Assembly (NCBI GenBank): GCA_043228905.1
Contig: JBHGNT010000014.1
Span: 7,440,001-7,504,000 of the forward strand
Length of the DNA stretch: 64,000 nucleotides
Direction of reading: 5' to 3'
Origin: Azolla caroliniana
Lineage: Eukaryota; Polypodiophyta
The notes below the pieces were generated by a model. That model had not been told where the DNA came from, did not search any database, and saw nothing but the letters and a program-made list of their open reading frames with translations. Shown in pieces: positions 52,043-63,351 of this stretch; the stretch's first letter is position 1, and the number at the start of each line of letters is the position of its first letter. Position numbers and translations under genes: made by a program.

Positions 52043-53554
52043 ATGACCGTAACCGGAGGATTGAAGAAAGGATACCGACAAGAGGGGGATAAGTTGCGGT
52101 CGGCATCAATAATAAAAGAAGATGAAGAAATCGTGGGGATAGTCGAGGAAGTGTTCTATGGGAGCACGCTACAACGACTTGAAGAGCTTGCGGAAGATAA
52201 AAGCCAAGGGAACCGGGTAGTCCCGGTGGAATCGGTCGAGATGTACGAGATCATTGCGAAAATGGAGCCGGATACGCTCCGTAAAGAAGAAGCAATGGTA
52301 AGTACGAAATACAAGACCGTGGAGAAGAAGGTGAAACCGGCCGCGGGACCACTACCCGCCGATAGCGAACAAAAGAGGAAAGAAGTCTCAGGAGATCCGA
52401 CTCTTCGGAAGTCCGTGGATATCGGACATGCCTTCACGGATGAGACCCGGAAGAAACTTCGGATCGGTGGAGGTGGGTTCCTATTACAAAAAGAAGAAGA
52501 ACGGTTTCGCGAGATGTTGGAGCAACACGGCAAAGCGTTTGCATTTACATCAAGGGAGATAGGGTGCGTCGATCCGAGAATAGTGGAGCCGATGATGATC
52601 TTTACGATTGACCATGTACCGTGGAATCTGAAGCCGATCCCGGTGCCACGAGCGCATATTCCGAAAGTCATTGACTTGCTCAAGGAGAAGGTGGCGATGG
52701 GGATTCTAGAGCCATCAACTGCTCCATACTCAAATTGATGGTTTACGGTTCCGAAGAAGAATGGGTCACTCCGATTTATCCAAGACTTGCAACCGGTGAA
52801 TAAGGTCACGATCCGGAACTCGGGAGTCGGTCCGATAGTGGACGAATTTGCGGAAGCTTTTGCCGGTCGTGCGATATACTCCATCGGAGACCTATACTCG
52901 GGGTATGACCAATTCCAACTAGCCGTGGAGAGCCGAGACATCACAACCATGCGAACACCGATAGGATTAGTCCGAATGTGCACACTACCACAAGGAGCGA
53001 CAAACTCGGTTGCTCATATGATGAACGCGATGAACAAGGTGCTTCGAGACTGCATTCCGGAGATAACGATGCCGTTCCTCGATGACATTCCGATGAAAGG
53101 ATGCGCGGTCGAAGAAAAAGATGAGACTATGGATGATCGGGGATGCCGAAAGTTCATGGTCGACCATATTCATGCTTGCGAGAAAGTGTTGCGAAAGCTA
53201 GAAGATGTGCACCTAACACTTTCCGGGGAGAAATCGGCATTCGGGCAAGAAGAAATATTGGTGGTCGGACATCTATGTGGGCCCTACGGCCGAAGACCGT
53301 CACCAACAAAGATCGATGCGATTCAAGCTATGGAGGAAGTATGCGAGTCAACATCCGACGTCCGAAGGTTTCTCGGTGCATGTGCATTCTATCACATATG
53401 GATTCCGCACTATGCACATATAGCGGACCCGCTCTACCACTTGTTGCGGAAAGGTAAGAAATTCGAATGGAAACCGGAACACACCAAAGCCATGAAGAAA
53501 TTGAAGAAGACACTTCGGAGGGCGGAAGCACTTAAGAAGCTGAGCTACGACTGA
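52043..53554 (+). pseudogene. Gypsy F reverse transcriptase
   Basis: Connection and fingers: 'IGCVDPRIVEPMMIFTIDHV', 'PWNLKPIPVPRAHIPKVIDL'. An in-frame TGA at 52736 falls in 'APYSN-WFTVPKKNG'. Palm: 'FIQDLQPVNKVTIRNSGVGP', 'YSIGDLYSGYDQFQLAVESR', 'CTLPQGATNSVAHMMNAMNK' and the catalytic 'MPFLDDIPMKG'. The thumb and connection region carries 'GHLCGPYGRRPSPTKIDAIQ' and 'VRRFLGACAFYHIWIPHYAH'. A second TGA in the same frame (53552) separates it from RNase H. Both stops fit C-to-T changes of CGA codons. Confidence 0.85.
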
Positions 53555-53566
53555 CCGATCATAGTA

Positions 53567-55558
53567 ATGGTTGATACAAGTCCAACCGGTATCGGGTGGG
53601 TCATCAATCAAGCCGACTCGGATGGTTCGCGGTATCCGATCCGATTCGGAGCAAAGGTTCTCAACGAAAGGCAACGTGGATATGCACAAGTCAAAAGAGA
53701 ACTATGGGGAGTCGTGTCGGTGATAAAATCGGATCGGGATTATTTGATCGGAGCCGAAGTGGTGATCGAGACGGATTGTCTTCCGATACTCGGGATGATG
53801 CGGTGTTGTACGATACCAGATGTAGCTATGCTAAGGTGGGTTGCATATGTCAAGTCGCTTAATCCGGAGGTTCGACACATCTCGGGGAAGGAAAACGCGG
53901 TAGCGGATATGTTATCAAGGGCTCGGTTCGGAGACGACATAACCGAATCGGATAATGAAGAAGTTTCTGAAGACTACTTCGCGTCGGAGCACATATGCCG
54001 AGTGAACGTAATCCGAGAATTTCGGGAAGAAGAATATGAGGGAGAAAGTTTGATGATTGGAAAGATGTTACAAGAGGCCGAGGACTCGACAAACGATAAA
54101 GGAAGAAGAGCCGAGATCCGAAGGAAGAAGAGGCAAGTTCAAAAGTTCTTCTTGGAAAACGGATTAATATGGAGGGCGCCGAAAAGACCGGATGGTATAC
54201 CACTTCGAGTAGTTGGGACAAAAGAGCAACGAAACCGGATAATGTCCAAGTTTCACGAATCCGATTGGGCTGGACACCGAGGAACATGGGCAACATTTGT
54301 GAAGATCAAGCAAAAATATTGGTGGAAGAAAATGTACAAAGATATCGCGGAGTTTACGGAAAGCTGCGAGAAATGTCAAGTCTACTCCGGGGTTCGACAT
54401 CAAGATGAGTTACATCCGACATTCTCACCGACAATCAACTTCAAGTGGATGGTCGACATAGTGGCCATGCCGACCGGGATCGGACAAAAGAAATACTTGG
54501 TATTAGCTCGGGAAGATCTCACGAATCAAGTAGAAGGTCGAGCGCTTCAGAGGAAAACGTGTTCCGCGGTATGCCAATTTCTTTTGGAGGAAGTATTTTG
54601 CAGGTACGGGTGCATAGGACAAGTGATTGCGAACCGGGGAGAACTCGACTCGGACAAAGCTAGGGGATTCTTCGCTAAACACGGAGTTCGGTTATCGCTG
54701 ACAACGGCATACAATCCGGAGGCCAACGGGAAAATCGAACGAGGACATAGTCCGATCGTGAAAGCACTTGCGAAGGCATGTGATGGAAAGGTGAAGGACT
54801 GGCCGCAGATGCTTTCGTATGCACTATGGGCGGATCGGACGACGCATAGCTCCATAACCGGTTACATGCCGGTAGAACTCATGACCGGACAAGCACCGGT
54901 AATGCCGACGGAAACCGCGATCGCAACATGGACAGTGCTACCGTGGAAGGAAGAGATGAGCCGGGAAGAACTACTAGCGGTCCGGATACGACAACTAGAG
55001 GGAAGACCGACAGACATAGCGGAAGCAATACGCCGACAACAAGAAGCACGATTAAGGAACAAAAGCCGGTTCGACACAAAGCACCGACTACGACCGAGGA
55101 GGATTGAAGAAGGAGATTGGGTGATTGTCTATGACAGTAGTTTGGACCATCAACATACAACGATGCGGAAGTTCGCGAAAAGGTGGTTCGGGCCATACGA
55201 GGTTCGGAAAGTCTTCGACAACGGAACGTACCGACTGTCCGAGTTGGATGGAACAATACTACGAGTGCCTATAGCCGGGAAGCGGGTGAAGATTTTCAAG
55301 AAGCGGACCGACGACAAACCCTATGTGATCCAAGCCAAGGCCGACAACGAGGAGCAATCGGATGAAAACCTCGGTGATGCGGGAAGCGAAGAAAGTGAGT
55401 TACAACTCATAGTCGACATAAGGGGAGAATCGGAGGAAGCTTTGGGTGAAGACGGATATGGGGAATCGAGAACTTCGGCACATACCGGAGGATGTGCGGG
55501 TTCGGAGGGGGCGAATGTCGTAGTGTATTCCGCACACTACGTGAAAACCATAAAATAA
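53567..55558 (+). pseudogene. Gypsy F RNase H and integrase
   Basis: This is an open stretch of 663 codons in the RT frame. RNase H: 'VDTSPTGIGWVINQADSDGS', 'VVIETDCLPILGMMRCCTIP', 'RHISGKENAVADMLSRARFG'. Integrase zinc motif: 'KFHESDWAGHRGTWATF' and 'CEKCQVYSGVRHQDELH'. Core: 'WMVDIVAMP' (first Asp), 'GQVIANRGELDSDKARGFFA' where the second catalytic Asp is Asn (AAC near 54632), and 'NPEANGKIERGHSPIVKALA' (Glu). The C-terminus has one SH3-like unit: 'RWFGPYEVRKVFDNGTYRLS', 'ELDGTILRVPIAGKRVKIFK'. The last residues read into the 3' LTR. Confidence 0.85.
55478..55515 (+). other. Pre-LTR hairpin and polypurine tract of gypsy F
   Basis: GCACAT-ACCGGAGG-ATGTGC (55478-55497, perfect 6-bp stem) is followed by GGGTTCGGAGGGGGCGAA and the LTR at 55516. 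It overlaps the end of the integrase frame. Confidence 0.8.
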
Positions 55559-56226
55559 TATATCCGAATTTAGATACATATAAATAAATAAATAAATAAT
55601 ATATCAAAAGAATTTATCCCGTGCATAGGGCAGGATTCGAACCATGCACATCCACGTAGATAAACCCCAACTTTACCATTGTAATAACTTATCTTTAGTG
55701 TTATAAATATAGATTTAATACGTATAAGACCTTTATTTACACATACCTTTATTAAAAGGTAAAAATCATGTATTCTTTAGAGTGTGAATATTTTATTTAC
55801 ACGTGACATTAAAAGTGACTCATGCACATCTAGCGTGCACGAGCCCTATATTTAGGAAATGATAAAACATCACATGCACATTTAGTGTGCATGGGGCACT
55901 TTAGGTGAAAAAGCATGAAGCCATGCTTAGCCTCTTCCATCTTTATATAAGGAGGAGAAAAATATGTATATGGTTGTTGATTAATATAGAAGAATTGATC
56001 AATCTAATATATTCGTGGGATTCACGAATTTTGCCATCTAAATTACTCTTATAATCTAAATATTGTTTTAAAATACACTAAACTCGTGGGATTCACGAGA
56101 TTACTATCTTACTTCTCTTCCTATTATTCATAACTAGCCTTAAGTTGTATTCCTCTTCCTCCTAGTCCAAAACCTCGGCGGTTCCCACCCGACTCACGCA
56201 ACGATCCGGAGCCGAAGGGCACGACA
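55516..56226 (+). repeat. 3' LTR of gypsy F (711 bp)
   Basis: It is identical by eye to the left LTR except two substitutions: G for A in 'tccc-tgcatagg' and A for T in 'catgc-catttag'. Confidence 0.95.
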
Positions 56227-56230
56227 ACGT

Positions 56231-57270
56231 TCCGGTGTGGAAAAGAGAAAGCATGAGTATCGACTCAACCACGATCCAATACCGACAAGGAATCAATGCC
56301 GCTATATGCGGAATGTGTCAACATGCTGGAAGGATTGGCGGACAAAGAGGTAGATCAATACTTATAGGAAAATCCGAAGATCGTACCTTTGTTGGAGATT
56401 GATGTAGCCGAAGCAGTATCACCGTACATACTACAACCGGACAGGACCGACGAGGAACCGGATAAAGAAGCAATCCGGGAATTACGGCAAGCACAGGAGG
56501 CACTGGAAAAAGAAATGGTAGTATCGCAGCGCATGAAAGCATCCCAACTAGAAGAGGTAAACCTAGGTACCACAGAGGACACAAGACCTGTGCACATCGC
56601 TAAGGAAATGATCCCGGAGAACAAAACGACAATGATCACACTCCTAAAAGAATTTCGCTATGTGTTCACCTGGTCCTACGAGGACATGCGGGGACTCCAT
56701 CCTCAGTTGTATCAACACCAGATACATCTGAGTAAAGACGCCAAACCGGTAGCGCAACGGTGTTACCAGATGAACCCGAATTATGCAGCAAAAGTCAAAG
56801 AAGAAATCGACAAGTTGCTAAGAGTGGGCTTCATCCGACCGGTAAAGAAAGCCACATGGCTCAGCTCGATAGTCGTAGTACCCAAAAAGAACGGTAAGAT
56901 AAGAGTGTGCGTCAACTACCGTAAATTGAATGCGGCTACGGTAACAGACGCCTTCCCACTTCCATTTACTGATGGAGTCTTGGATGCGGTCGCCGGTCAT
57001 GAGGTGTACAGTTTTCTAGACGGTTTCAGTAGCTATAATCAGATCTGGATGCACCCCGCCGACTAGGAGAAAACCGCTTTTGTCACCGAATGGGGAGTCT
57101 TTGTTGCCGTAGTGATGATGTTCGAACTGAAAATGGCGCCGACAACCTTCCAACGGATCATCATGGAGATTTTCGGAGAATTCATTCCGGCATTCATGCA
57201 TGTGTTCTTGGACGACTTCGCTGTTTATAGCCAGGAAGGGACCTTCAGCACCTCCGACTATGTCGGGAGA
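56231..57270 (+). pseudogene. G1 reverse transcriptase
   Basis: The linker resumes after F. The frame from 56389 has 'VSPYILQPDRTDEEPDKEAI', 'YVFTWSYEDMRGLHPQLYQH', 'YQMNPNYAAKVKEEIDKLLR', 'GFIRPVKKATWLSSIVVVPK' and 'YSFLDGFSSYNQIWMHPAD'. A TAG follows at 57064, then 'FVAVVMMFELKMAPTTFQRI' and the catalytic 'VFLDDFAVYS'. About 40 residues are deleted near 57250 before 'RLSLNPAKC'-type sequence. It is collinear with G2 6900-5900. Confidence 0.8.
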
Positions 57271-58315
57271 AATGTAGGGTTTACTGACTAAGCCTAAACC
57301 CGGCAAAATGCGTGTTCGGAGTAACCAGCGGAGCGTTACAGGGCCACATAGTGAGCAATGACGGTATCGCAGTGGATCCGGACAAAGTAAACGCAATCCT
57401 GGAGGCACCGACACCATCCACGACAAAGGCACTAAGCCGGTTATGAGGACAAATTCGGTGGCATAGCCGAATGCTCTGGTATCTGGCAGACCTGGCTACA
57501 CCATTGCATGCCACGGTACATCAGACACTGTTTCGATGGACGGACACAGAAGACCAGGCTTACCGGGCACTAAAAGCGTGAGTGGTGAAACCTCCGGATT
57601 GGTCTAAAGAGTTCCATCTGTTCGTTGACGCGCCCGACATCGCAATCGGGAGCGCGCTGATGCAACTTACAGAACCGAAATGGTACCGACCAGTGTATTA
57701 TGCCAGCCGGAAGCTGTTCCAAGTGGAACGTAATTATTCCACAACGGAAAGGGAGGCCTTGGGTATGATCTACAGTGTCACCAAGTTTAGACACTATCTT
57801 TTGTGAAGGAAATTTTCCTTTCACATAGATCATTCGACGCTCCTCTACTTGGTGTCCAAACCATCGCTCACCGGCAAGCTGGCCCGGTGGACATTACTAT
57901 TACAAGAATTCGAGTTCGAGATATTCCACCGACCCGGCATACAACATGCGGTAGTAGACTATTTAAGCCGGTTAGACTTCGGCGAAACCGGTGACGGCGT
58001 CCCTGATGACTTTCCGGATGCAGACCTGTTTAGAGTCACCACAGAAACGGCAACGGATAGTATGGTCGTAGAGGAAGACAAGTGGCTCACCAACATGCAC
58101 CAATTTCTGAGCACTGGCTTACCTTCGGAGGAGATGAATAGAGACGAAAGGAAACGCTTAGCAGTTCAAAACCGACACTTCTGTCTATTACAGGACACAC
58201 TGTACCACAAAGGCATAGATGGCATATGGCAGCGTGCAGTGCGCAATGACGAAAAGGAAATAATATTGCGCCAAGCACACTGCGGCGTGGCTGGAGGACA
58301 TTATGCCAGTGACGC
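57271..58315 (+). pseudogene. G1 RT end, RNase H and integrase start
   Basis: 'AKCVFGVTSGALQGHIVSND' and 'AVDPDKVNAI' end the RT. RNase H: 'EFHLFVDAPDIAIGSALMQL', 'YYASRKLFQVERNYSTTERE' and 'IDHSTLLYLVSKPSLTGKLA', then 'HRPGIQHAVVDYLSRLDFGE'. The integrase N-terminus gives 'LQDTLYHKGIDGIWQRAVRN' and 'LRQAHCGVAGGHYASDA', where element G is inserted. Stops occur at 57446, 57580 and 57804. The rest of integrase should lie beyond the window. Confidence 0.8.
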
Positions 58316-59110
58316 TGTCGCGTTGTTATGCGCGTGCATGGTGAAAGGCGGGACCACGGGGGTCCTGGACTAGAGAGTGACGGAGCGTAGGAAGTCGTAC
58401 TTCACCGTTTCTGGGGCATCCCAAAAGCACACCGGAGGCAACCGAAGAGAGAGAGAGAAAGAGAGGGAGTGCGCGCTTAACACCGAGTCACGCACACACA
58501 CGCATGCACACACACACGCACACACACACACAGGCTGACCCGACTCACGCCCTTATGTACAGGAAACGCAGGAAAGGGGAAGCACCCGACACCAACAGAG
58601 ACGCGAATATACACAGATAGACGCAAATGTATATATATAAGAGGAAGAATACATTCCTGGCTTCGAGCCAGACCAAGGTAGGTTACAGTAGTCGTCAGCT
58701 GCCAAGCCGCCGATCGGGGAGCTCACGAGCTTGTCGCGCCGAGCGAGGTCTTGCGAAGGAGACGAGCTGAAGCAAACCCTAAGCGAACACGAAGGGGGAG
58801 AAGAAGAAGAAGAAGAAGAAACGTAGGTAACCCTAAATCTAACGGTATACCCTCTAACGCAAAATGGTCAACCCCTTTCGCAAAGGGCGCTCCCTTCCTT
58901 TTATAGAACAAGGAGAGGGATGCGTTACAATGTGGGATAAATCCCGACTTACATGGGATCGTCTGTCCCGACTTGACTACTCTTCGGCGCCATAAAGGCG
59001 CCCTCGTTATTCACACTAAATGTACATGGGTGAGCACACACACATGCTGCACCCCGCCGATGTAGCGAATGTTTCCCGGTTTCCATGTCTGGCCGAAATT
59101 CTCCACGACA
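58316..59110 (-). repeat. 3' LTR of element G (795 bp)
   Basis: In window orientation it runs TGTCGCGTTG...TCTCCACGACA. It has a CA-rich microsatellite ('cacacacacgca', 58491-58532), a GAA run (58801-58819) and a minus-strand TATA ('TCTATAAAAGGAAGG', near 58906). It matches 63352-64000 with a few per cent differences. Confidence 0.9.
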
Positions 59111-59147
59111 TCCGCCCCCACCTAACCGCACGTCCACCGGTACGTGC
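59111..59147 (-). other. Pre-LTR hairpin and polypurine tract of element G
   Basis: On the minus strand: GCACGT-ACCGGTGG-ACGTGC (perfect 6-bp stem, with a G-C pair where E1 and F have A-T), then GGTTAGGTGGGGGCGGA. Confidence 0.8.
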
Positions 59148-62100
59148 CAAAATCCAGTGAAGGGTGAGAGATTTCGATCGGTGAGAAACTGGTCTTCCGT
59201 AATCTGCATCCCGGCTCGCTGCCGGTTTGATCCGTCGGCTTCGGTTCTTCCTTCGCGCTCACCTCCCCGTAGGCTCGTTCGACCCGTCGATGGGTCCTCT
59301 GCCGCGATCTCCGTAGTACGCGTACTTCCGCTGGCCCTTGTTCGGCCGTATGAACGCCCCGCTCCCCGCCGTATGCCCGATGTCCTCCGCTTGGGGAACG
59401 CCCGTAGCGGCCCGCTTGGCCTCCGTTGATCATTCGCGTCGTCTTGATTGCCGTCCCATGTTGTTTCGCGTTGCCCTCTTCCTCTCGCCGCCACCTTCCT
59501 TCTCCATGGTCTTACATTGCCGCGTTGGCTCGAATCACCATGGTCTCCGGAACGGTGTGGAGGATCCCTTTCTGGCCTTCTTTGCGCTACCTCCGAACCG
59601 CGCAAACTGTCTCCGCGCTCGCCTTCCCGCTCCGGCACCTCCGTGTGCCACATACCCTCGTCCGTTGTTTGGCACTGCCTGTGCCGTACTCCGGTTCATT
59701 GCACGCCTTGTCGGCCCCCCTTTTCCGGCCAGATCGTGCATCGCCGCTCACCCGCATACTAGTGTCCTTCGCATCCGAGGAACACCCCGTAGTAGCCCGC
59801 TTGGCCCTTCCCGTCTTCGTGCTGCTGCAACAGGTCCCGAGTCTTCCGCTTGCCATTGTCCCCTCGCCCCCACCAGCTTGTCACCCCGGGCTTGCCGTGT
59901 CAGTCTTCGCTACTTCGACGGAGCTCCCGAGATCTACGAAGCGAGTGTGGAGGATCCTCCTCCGGCCTCTCTTGTCATCCCCTGACTCCGACCCTGTGCA
60001 GTCCACTACGCACTCGTCACCTCGTTCCCGACACCTCCCTTGTGCCGTCTTCCGCCCGCGTCGAACACCGTCCCGCAGTCACGCTTTGATCCGGCCCGCG
60101 ATGGCCACTTGCGAGACTCTTGTTCCGTCCCAGGTGTGCCTTTCCGGCCTGACACACCTCCCCGTGTTTGCCCCTATCGGCTCCTTCCGAAACCGTAACC
60201 GGCCGGTGAGGGTTTCGCACTTCGTCCGCCCGTCTTACCGGCTCCCTATCCGCTACCTCGTGTCGTCGGGTCCCATTCCCTGCCGCCACCGTCCTTCTCC
60301 CTAGGTCTCACGTTGCCACGTTGGCCGAACTGCCGGAGTCTCCGAATTGGTGTGAGGGTCCCATAGGACCGGTTTCCGTTTCTATGCTTGCTGAAATTTG
60401 GGTGTCTTTTGTTTGAGTCCCTCCCGAACTCTCCTCGTGTCTTCCGCGTAGTCGGGTCCCGTTTCCCGCCGCTACCAACCTTCTCTCTCGGTCTCATGTT
60501 GCCACGTTGGCCGAACTGTTGGAGTCTCTGGTTAAGTGTGGGGATCCCATAGGACCGGACTTCCTTACGCCCACTGACCTTGCCGAAAGGTCCGATTTGG
60601 TTTGTGGCCGCCTCGCCGGCCTGATACCTCCTTGCCGTTCGTCGCCTCCTGTCATCCGATCATGTTCTCCTGCCGCCACCGATCTCCCCTATGGGACTCA
60701 CGCCGGCTCTCGGGCCGACCGCCGGATCAGTGTGAGTATCTTTGTGGGACCTCCCCTTCTGGCTTCGGTTGCCTGCCCCGCCGCTTCTGTTGGTCACATT
60801 CACTTGCCGCCACCGTCCTTTCCTATAGGACTCACGTCGGCTCTCGGGCCGACCGCCGGATCGGTGTGAGGATCTTCATGGGACCTCCCCTTCTGGCTTC
60901 GGTTGCCTGCCCCGCCGCTTCTATTGGTCACGTTCACCTGCCGCCACCGTCCTTTCCTATAGGACTCACGTTGGCTCTCGGGCCGACCGCCGGATCGGTG
61001 TGAAGATCTCCGTAGACCGCCCATCTGTAGCCCTTTGCCTTCGTCCCCTTGCCGCCACCGTTTGTCGCTTTAGGCCGACCGCCGGCTCTCGGGCTGACCG
61101 CTGGTTTCTGTAGAACCGGTGTGAAGCATCCTCCTTGGGCCTCCAATTTGTCTTCCTGACCCTGTCCCGAGTTGTCCTTTTCTGCATGCCGAGAGGGCGG
61201 TTTACTCCGCACCCTCTCCCGTGGTACCGACGTACCGTCTCCTCGGCCTCTTCGTAGGCCTGCTCTCTTCCTCCTTCCTGGAATGGTCGTCCGGGAGTCC
61301 GCTCCGCCCGGTTCTCGTCTCGGTCCCTTCGTCCTTCCCCGGATTGCCGGGTCCCGATCTCCTGTTACCACCGATCTCTCCTATAGGACTAACGCTGGCA
61401 CTCGGGCCGACAACCGGATCGGTGTAAGGATCTCTGTAGGGCCGGTCTTCGTTCTCGTCTTCGTCCTTTGTACTTCACCCGAACTTGTCGTTGCTCTCCT
61501 TGCTGCGTTCCCGCCTCCATCTTCCATCTCTTTCGGTCTTACGTTGCCCCGTCGGCCGAACAACCGAAGTCTCCGGATAAGATGTGGCGTAACCGATTTC
61601 GCAACGTCTTTTTGCAACTCGTCCGGGCCACCGCCCCTTTTAGTGGTGTCGGTGGATAGCATCCGCTCTGTGATCAATCAAGACCCGCCTGAGCTTGATT
61701 CTCCAATGTCCGGAGTTTCGGCTCCGATGCCGATCTTGCCAGACTCGTTCCGAACCTTTGATCACCTTCCTTTCCAATTCCCGACCTTCGCCTGGTCGGT
61801 CTTTCTCCCCATGTAAAAGAGGGCGGCTCATCCCACACCCTCTCCTGTATCGGCACCTTTATGCCGATTCTAGCCCCGATCGAACAATCCACGACCGGAT
61901 CACGCTCCACCCGTACCGGAGCGTCGCGTGGTTCGGTCCCCGGTCAGGTCGTTCCTTGGTCTCCTTGTCACCCCGTTCGCTGGCCGTCTCCCATCCATCT
62001 TCGCTGGCATCGTGCCAGGACTCCTTGATACCGCCATCCATCTCCTCGGTCTTACATGGGCATACGGGACCGAACACCGAGTTCTCCGGAATCGGGTCCG

Positions 62101-62377
62101 TGGGCTTTCGTCCGATCCTTCCCCGTATCGTCTCGCTGGTTATTCTTGGCCTTTCACCGCCGCCTTCCTCCACTTGGGACTCACGTGGGCACTCGGGCCC
62201 GACTGCCATCATCTCAGGAGCAAGTGTGGGAAGACACAAAGAATCGCCCGTCCGTTTTACGCCCTTGTCCGTAGCCACCGACTCTTCGTGGTCGGCGGTC
62301 GTCTTCTTACCGATCGCGCAAGCCCCGCCTGGGCTTACTTCTCCGATTTCCGCGGTTTCGGACTGACACGCCCGAAA
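59148..62377. repeat. GC-rich degenerate tandem repeats inside element G
   Basis: A higher-order period of about 630 bp is marked by an inverted-repeat motif (GAGAGGGCG...CGCCCTCTC) at 61191, 61817 and 62451. The last copy lies inside the gag gene. Further left, a 134-bp unit occurs with near-identical copies starting at 60694, 60828 and 60962. Looser units with 'ttgccacgttggccgaac' and 'gtgtgaggatc-c-tagg' recur from about 59500. Long open frames on both strands here follow from high GC and repeats; none shows a recognisable domain. Confidence 0.75.
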
Positions 62378-63314
62378 CTACTGGTCCCAACTATCCGGTT
62401 CCGCGATCTGTATCTCGGCCTCGTCCTTGGCCGTTCTATCTCCACAAGTCGAGAGGGCGTTTTGTTTCGCGCCCTCTCCCGTGGTACCGTGGTACCGATC
62501 TTCCGCCGTCGCGTGGGGCAAGTCCGTCTCCTCAGTCTCGGCTTGCGGCCTTGATCTTTCCTCTTCCTCGAGCATCGCCTCGAGAGCTGCGTACGCCTCC
62601 GCAATCCTGGCCCCAACGCCGACCCTTGCCGGCTCTCTTTGCCGTTCGGCCTCTTCCCGCTGTGATGGCATGCCGTCGCGCGCCTTCCTCTTAGCCTTCT
62701 CGGCTCGCTCATTGTCTAGCCGTTGGCACACCCCTCCGACCTTCGACCAGTCCTCCGTAAGCTCATTCGCTCCGTCATCATCTTCGAGCGCAATCCCGAT
62801 GGCCTCCCGTTCCGCTCGGTCGATCGACCTGACGAACAATAGGACCTTGTCCGTCCCCACCAAACCTTGTTCCCGCTCCGGGAGCCGAGCAAGCCGTCGC
62901 TCGAACTCTCGGAACGCCTTGGTCGAGCCCCGGTGGGTCTTTGCCGATGCTACCCACTGGTCGAAGTCATGTCGTCCCCGGCTCTTCCGCCGTCCTCCGT
63001 ATGCCTTTAGGAGCGCCTCTTCGAAGGCCTCCCACGAACTATGAGCCTCACGGAGCTCCTTTACTTCCGCATGCATCCGGACAACTACAACCCGACAGAA
63101 GAACTCCAGCCTCAATGCCTCGTCTACGCCACGCTCCTCCATATCCGCGTTGTAGGCTACCAAGTAAGATGGGACTTTGTCCCCGTTGAAACGGCCGACT
63201 CTTTCGACCACTCGCTCAACCGCTTGTTGTTGCTTCTCGCCTCATCACCACTCGTGCCGACTCCAACACCACTTCGGCCACCATCACCGCGAGGTCTTCT
63301 TCTTCCGACTCCAT
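62378..63314 (-). pseudogene. Gag-like protein of element G
   Basis: The likely start is the ATG at 63314 (MESEEEDLAVMVAEVVLESA); a frameshift near 63225 leads into an open frame of about 277 codons. Core similarity to C and F: 'RVGRFNGDKVPSYLVAYNAD', 'SSWEAFEEALLKAYGG', 'DFDQWVASAKTHRGSTKAFR', 'EFERRLARLPEREQGLVGTD' and 'VLLFVRSIDRAEREAIGIAL'. A helical charged tail ('NERAEKAKRKARDGMPSQRE') replaces the zinc knuckle, which is absent. The C-terminus overlaps the 630-bp repeat. Gag would form particles; without a knuckle and pol it depends on partners. Confidence 0.78.
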
Positions 63315-63327
63315 CCTCCCTTGCCGC

Positions 63328-63348
63328 CTTTCACATCGGGTTCACCAA
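63328..63348 (-). promoter_or_regulatory. Primer-binding site of element G (tRNA-Trp type)
   Basis: On the minus strand TTGGTGAACCCGATGTGAAA lies close to the LTR. One difference from E1 and F (ACGTGA to ATGTGA). Confidence 0.75.
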
Positions 63349-63351
63349 AGA

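Larger units (their letters stand above)
49647..56226 (+). mobile_element. Ty3/gypsy element F, young, nested in G1 (6580 bp)
   Basis: It has two 711-bp LTRs (49647-50357 and 55516-56226) that differ at two positions by eye. ACGT flanks it at 49643-49646 and 56227-56230. A tRNA-Trp-type primer site, gag, protease, RT, RNase H, integrase, hairpin and polypurine tract complete it. Its pol has stops, a gag deletion and an altered integrase catalytic residue, so it is not autonomous now. It is homologous to C and B. Confidence 0.95.

Noticed and set aside
52156-52983. 275-codon minus-strand frame over the F reverse transcriptase
   Set aside because: It is antisense of the RT with clear FLDD motifs; the frame has no domain of its own.
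58491-58532. CRISPR-like or other spaced repeats
   Set aside because: It is a simple CA/CG-rich microsatellite inside the G LTR.
59426-60304. 292-codon open frame on the plus strand, and similar long frames up to 62554
   Set aside because: They are antisense to element G, lie in GC-rich repeats, are dominated by Ser, Pro, Arg and Leu, and have no domain; open frames of this length are expected by composition.
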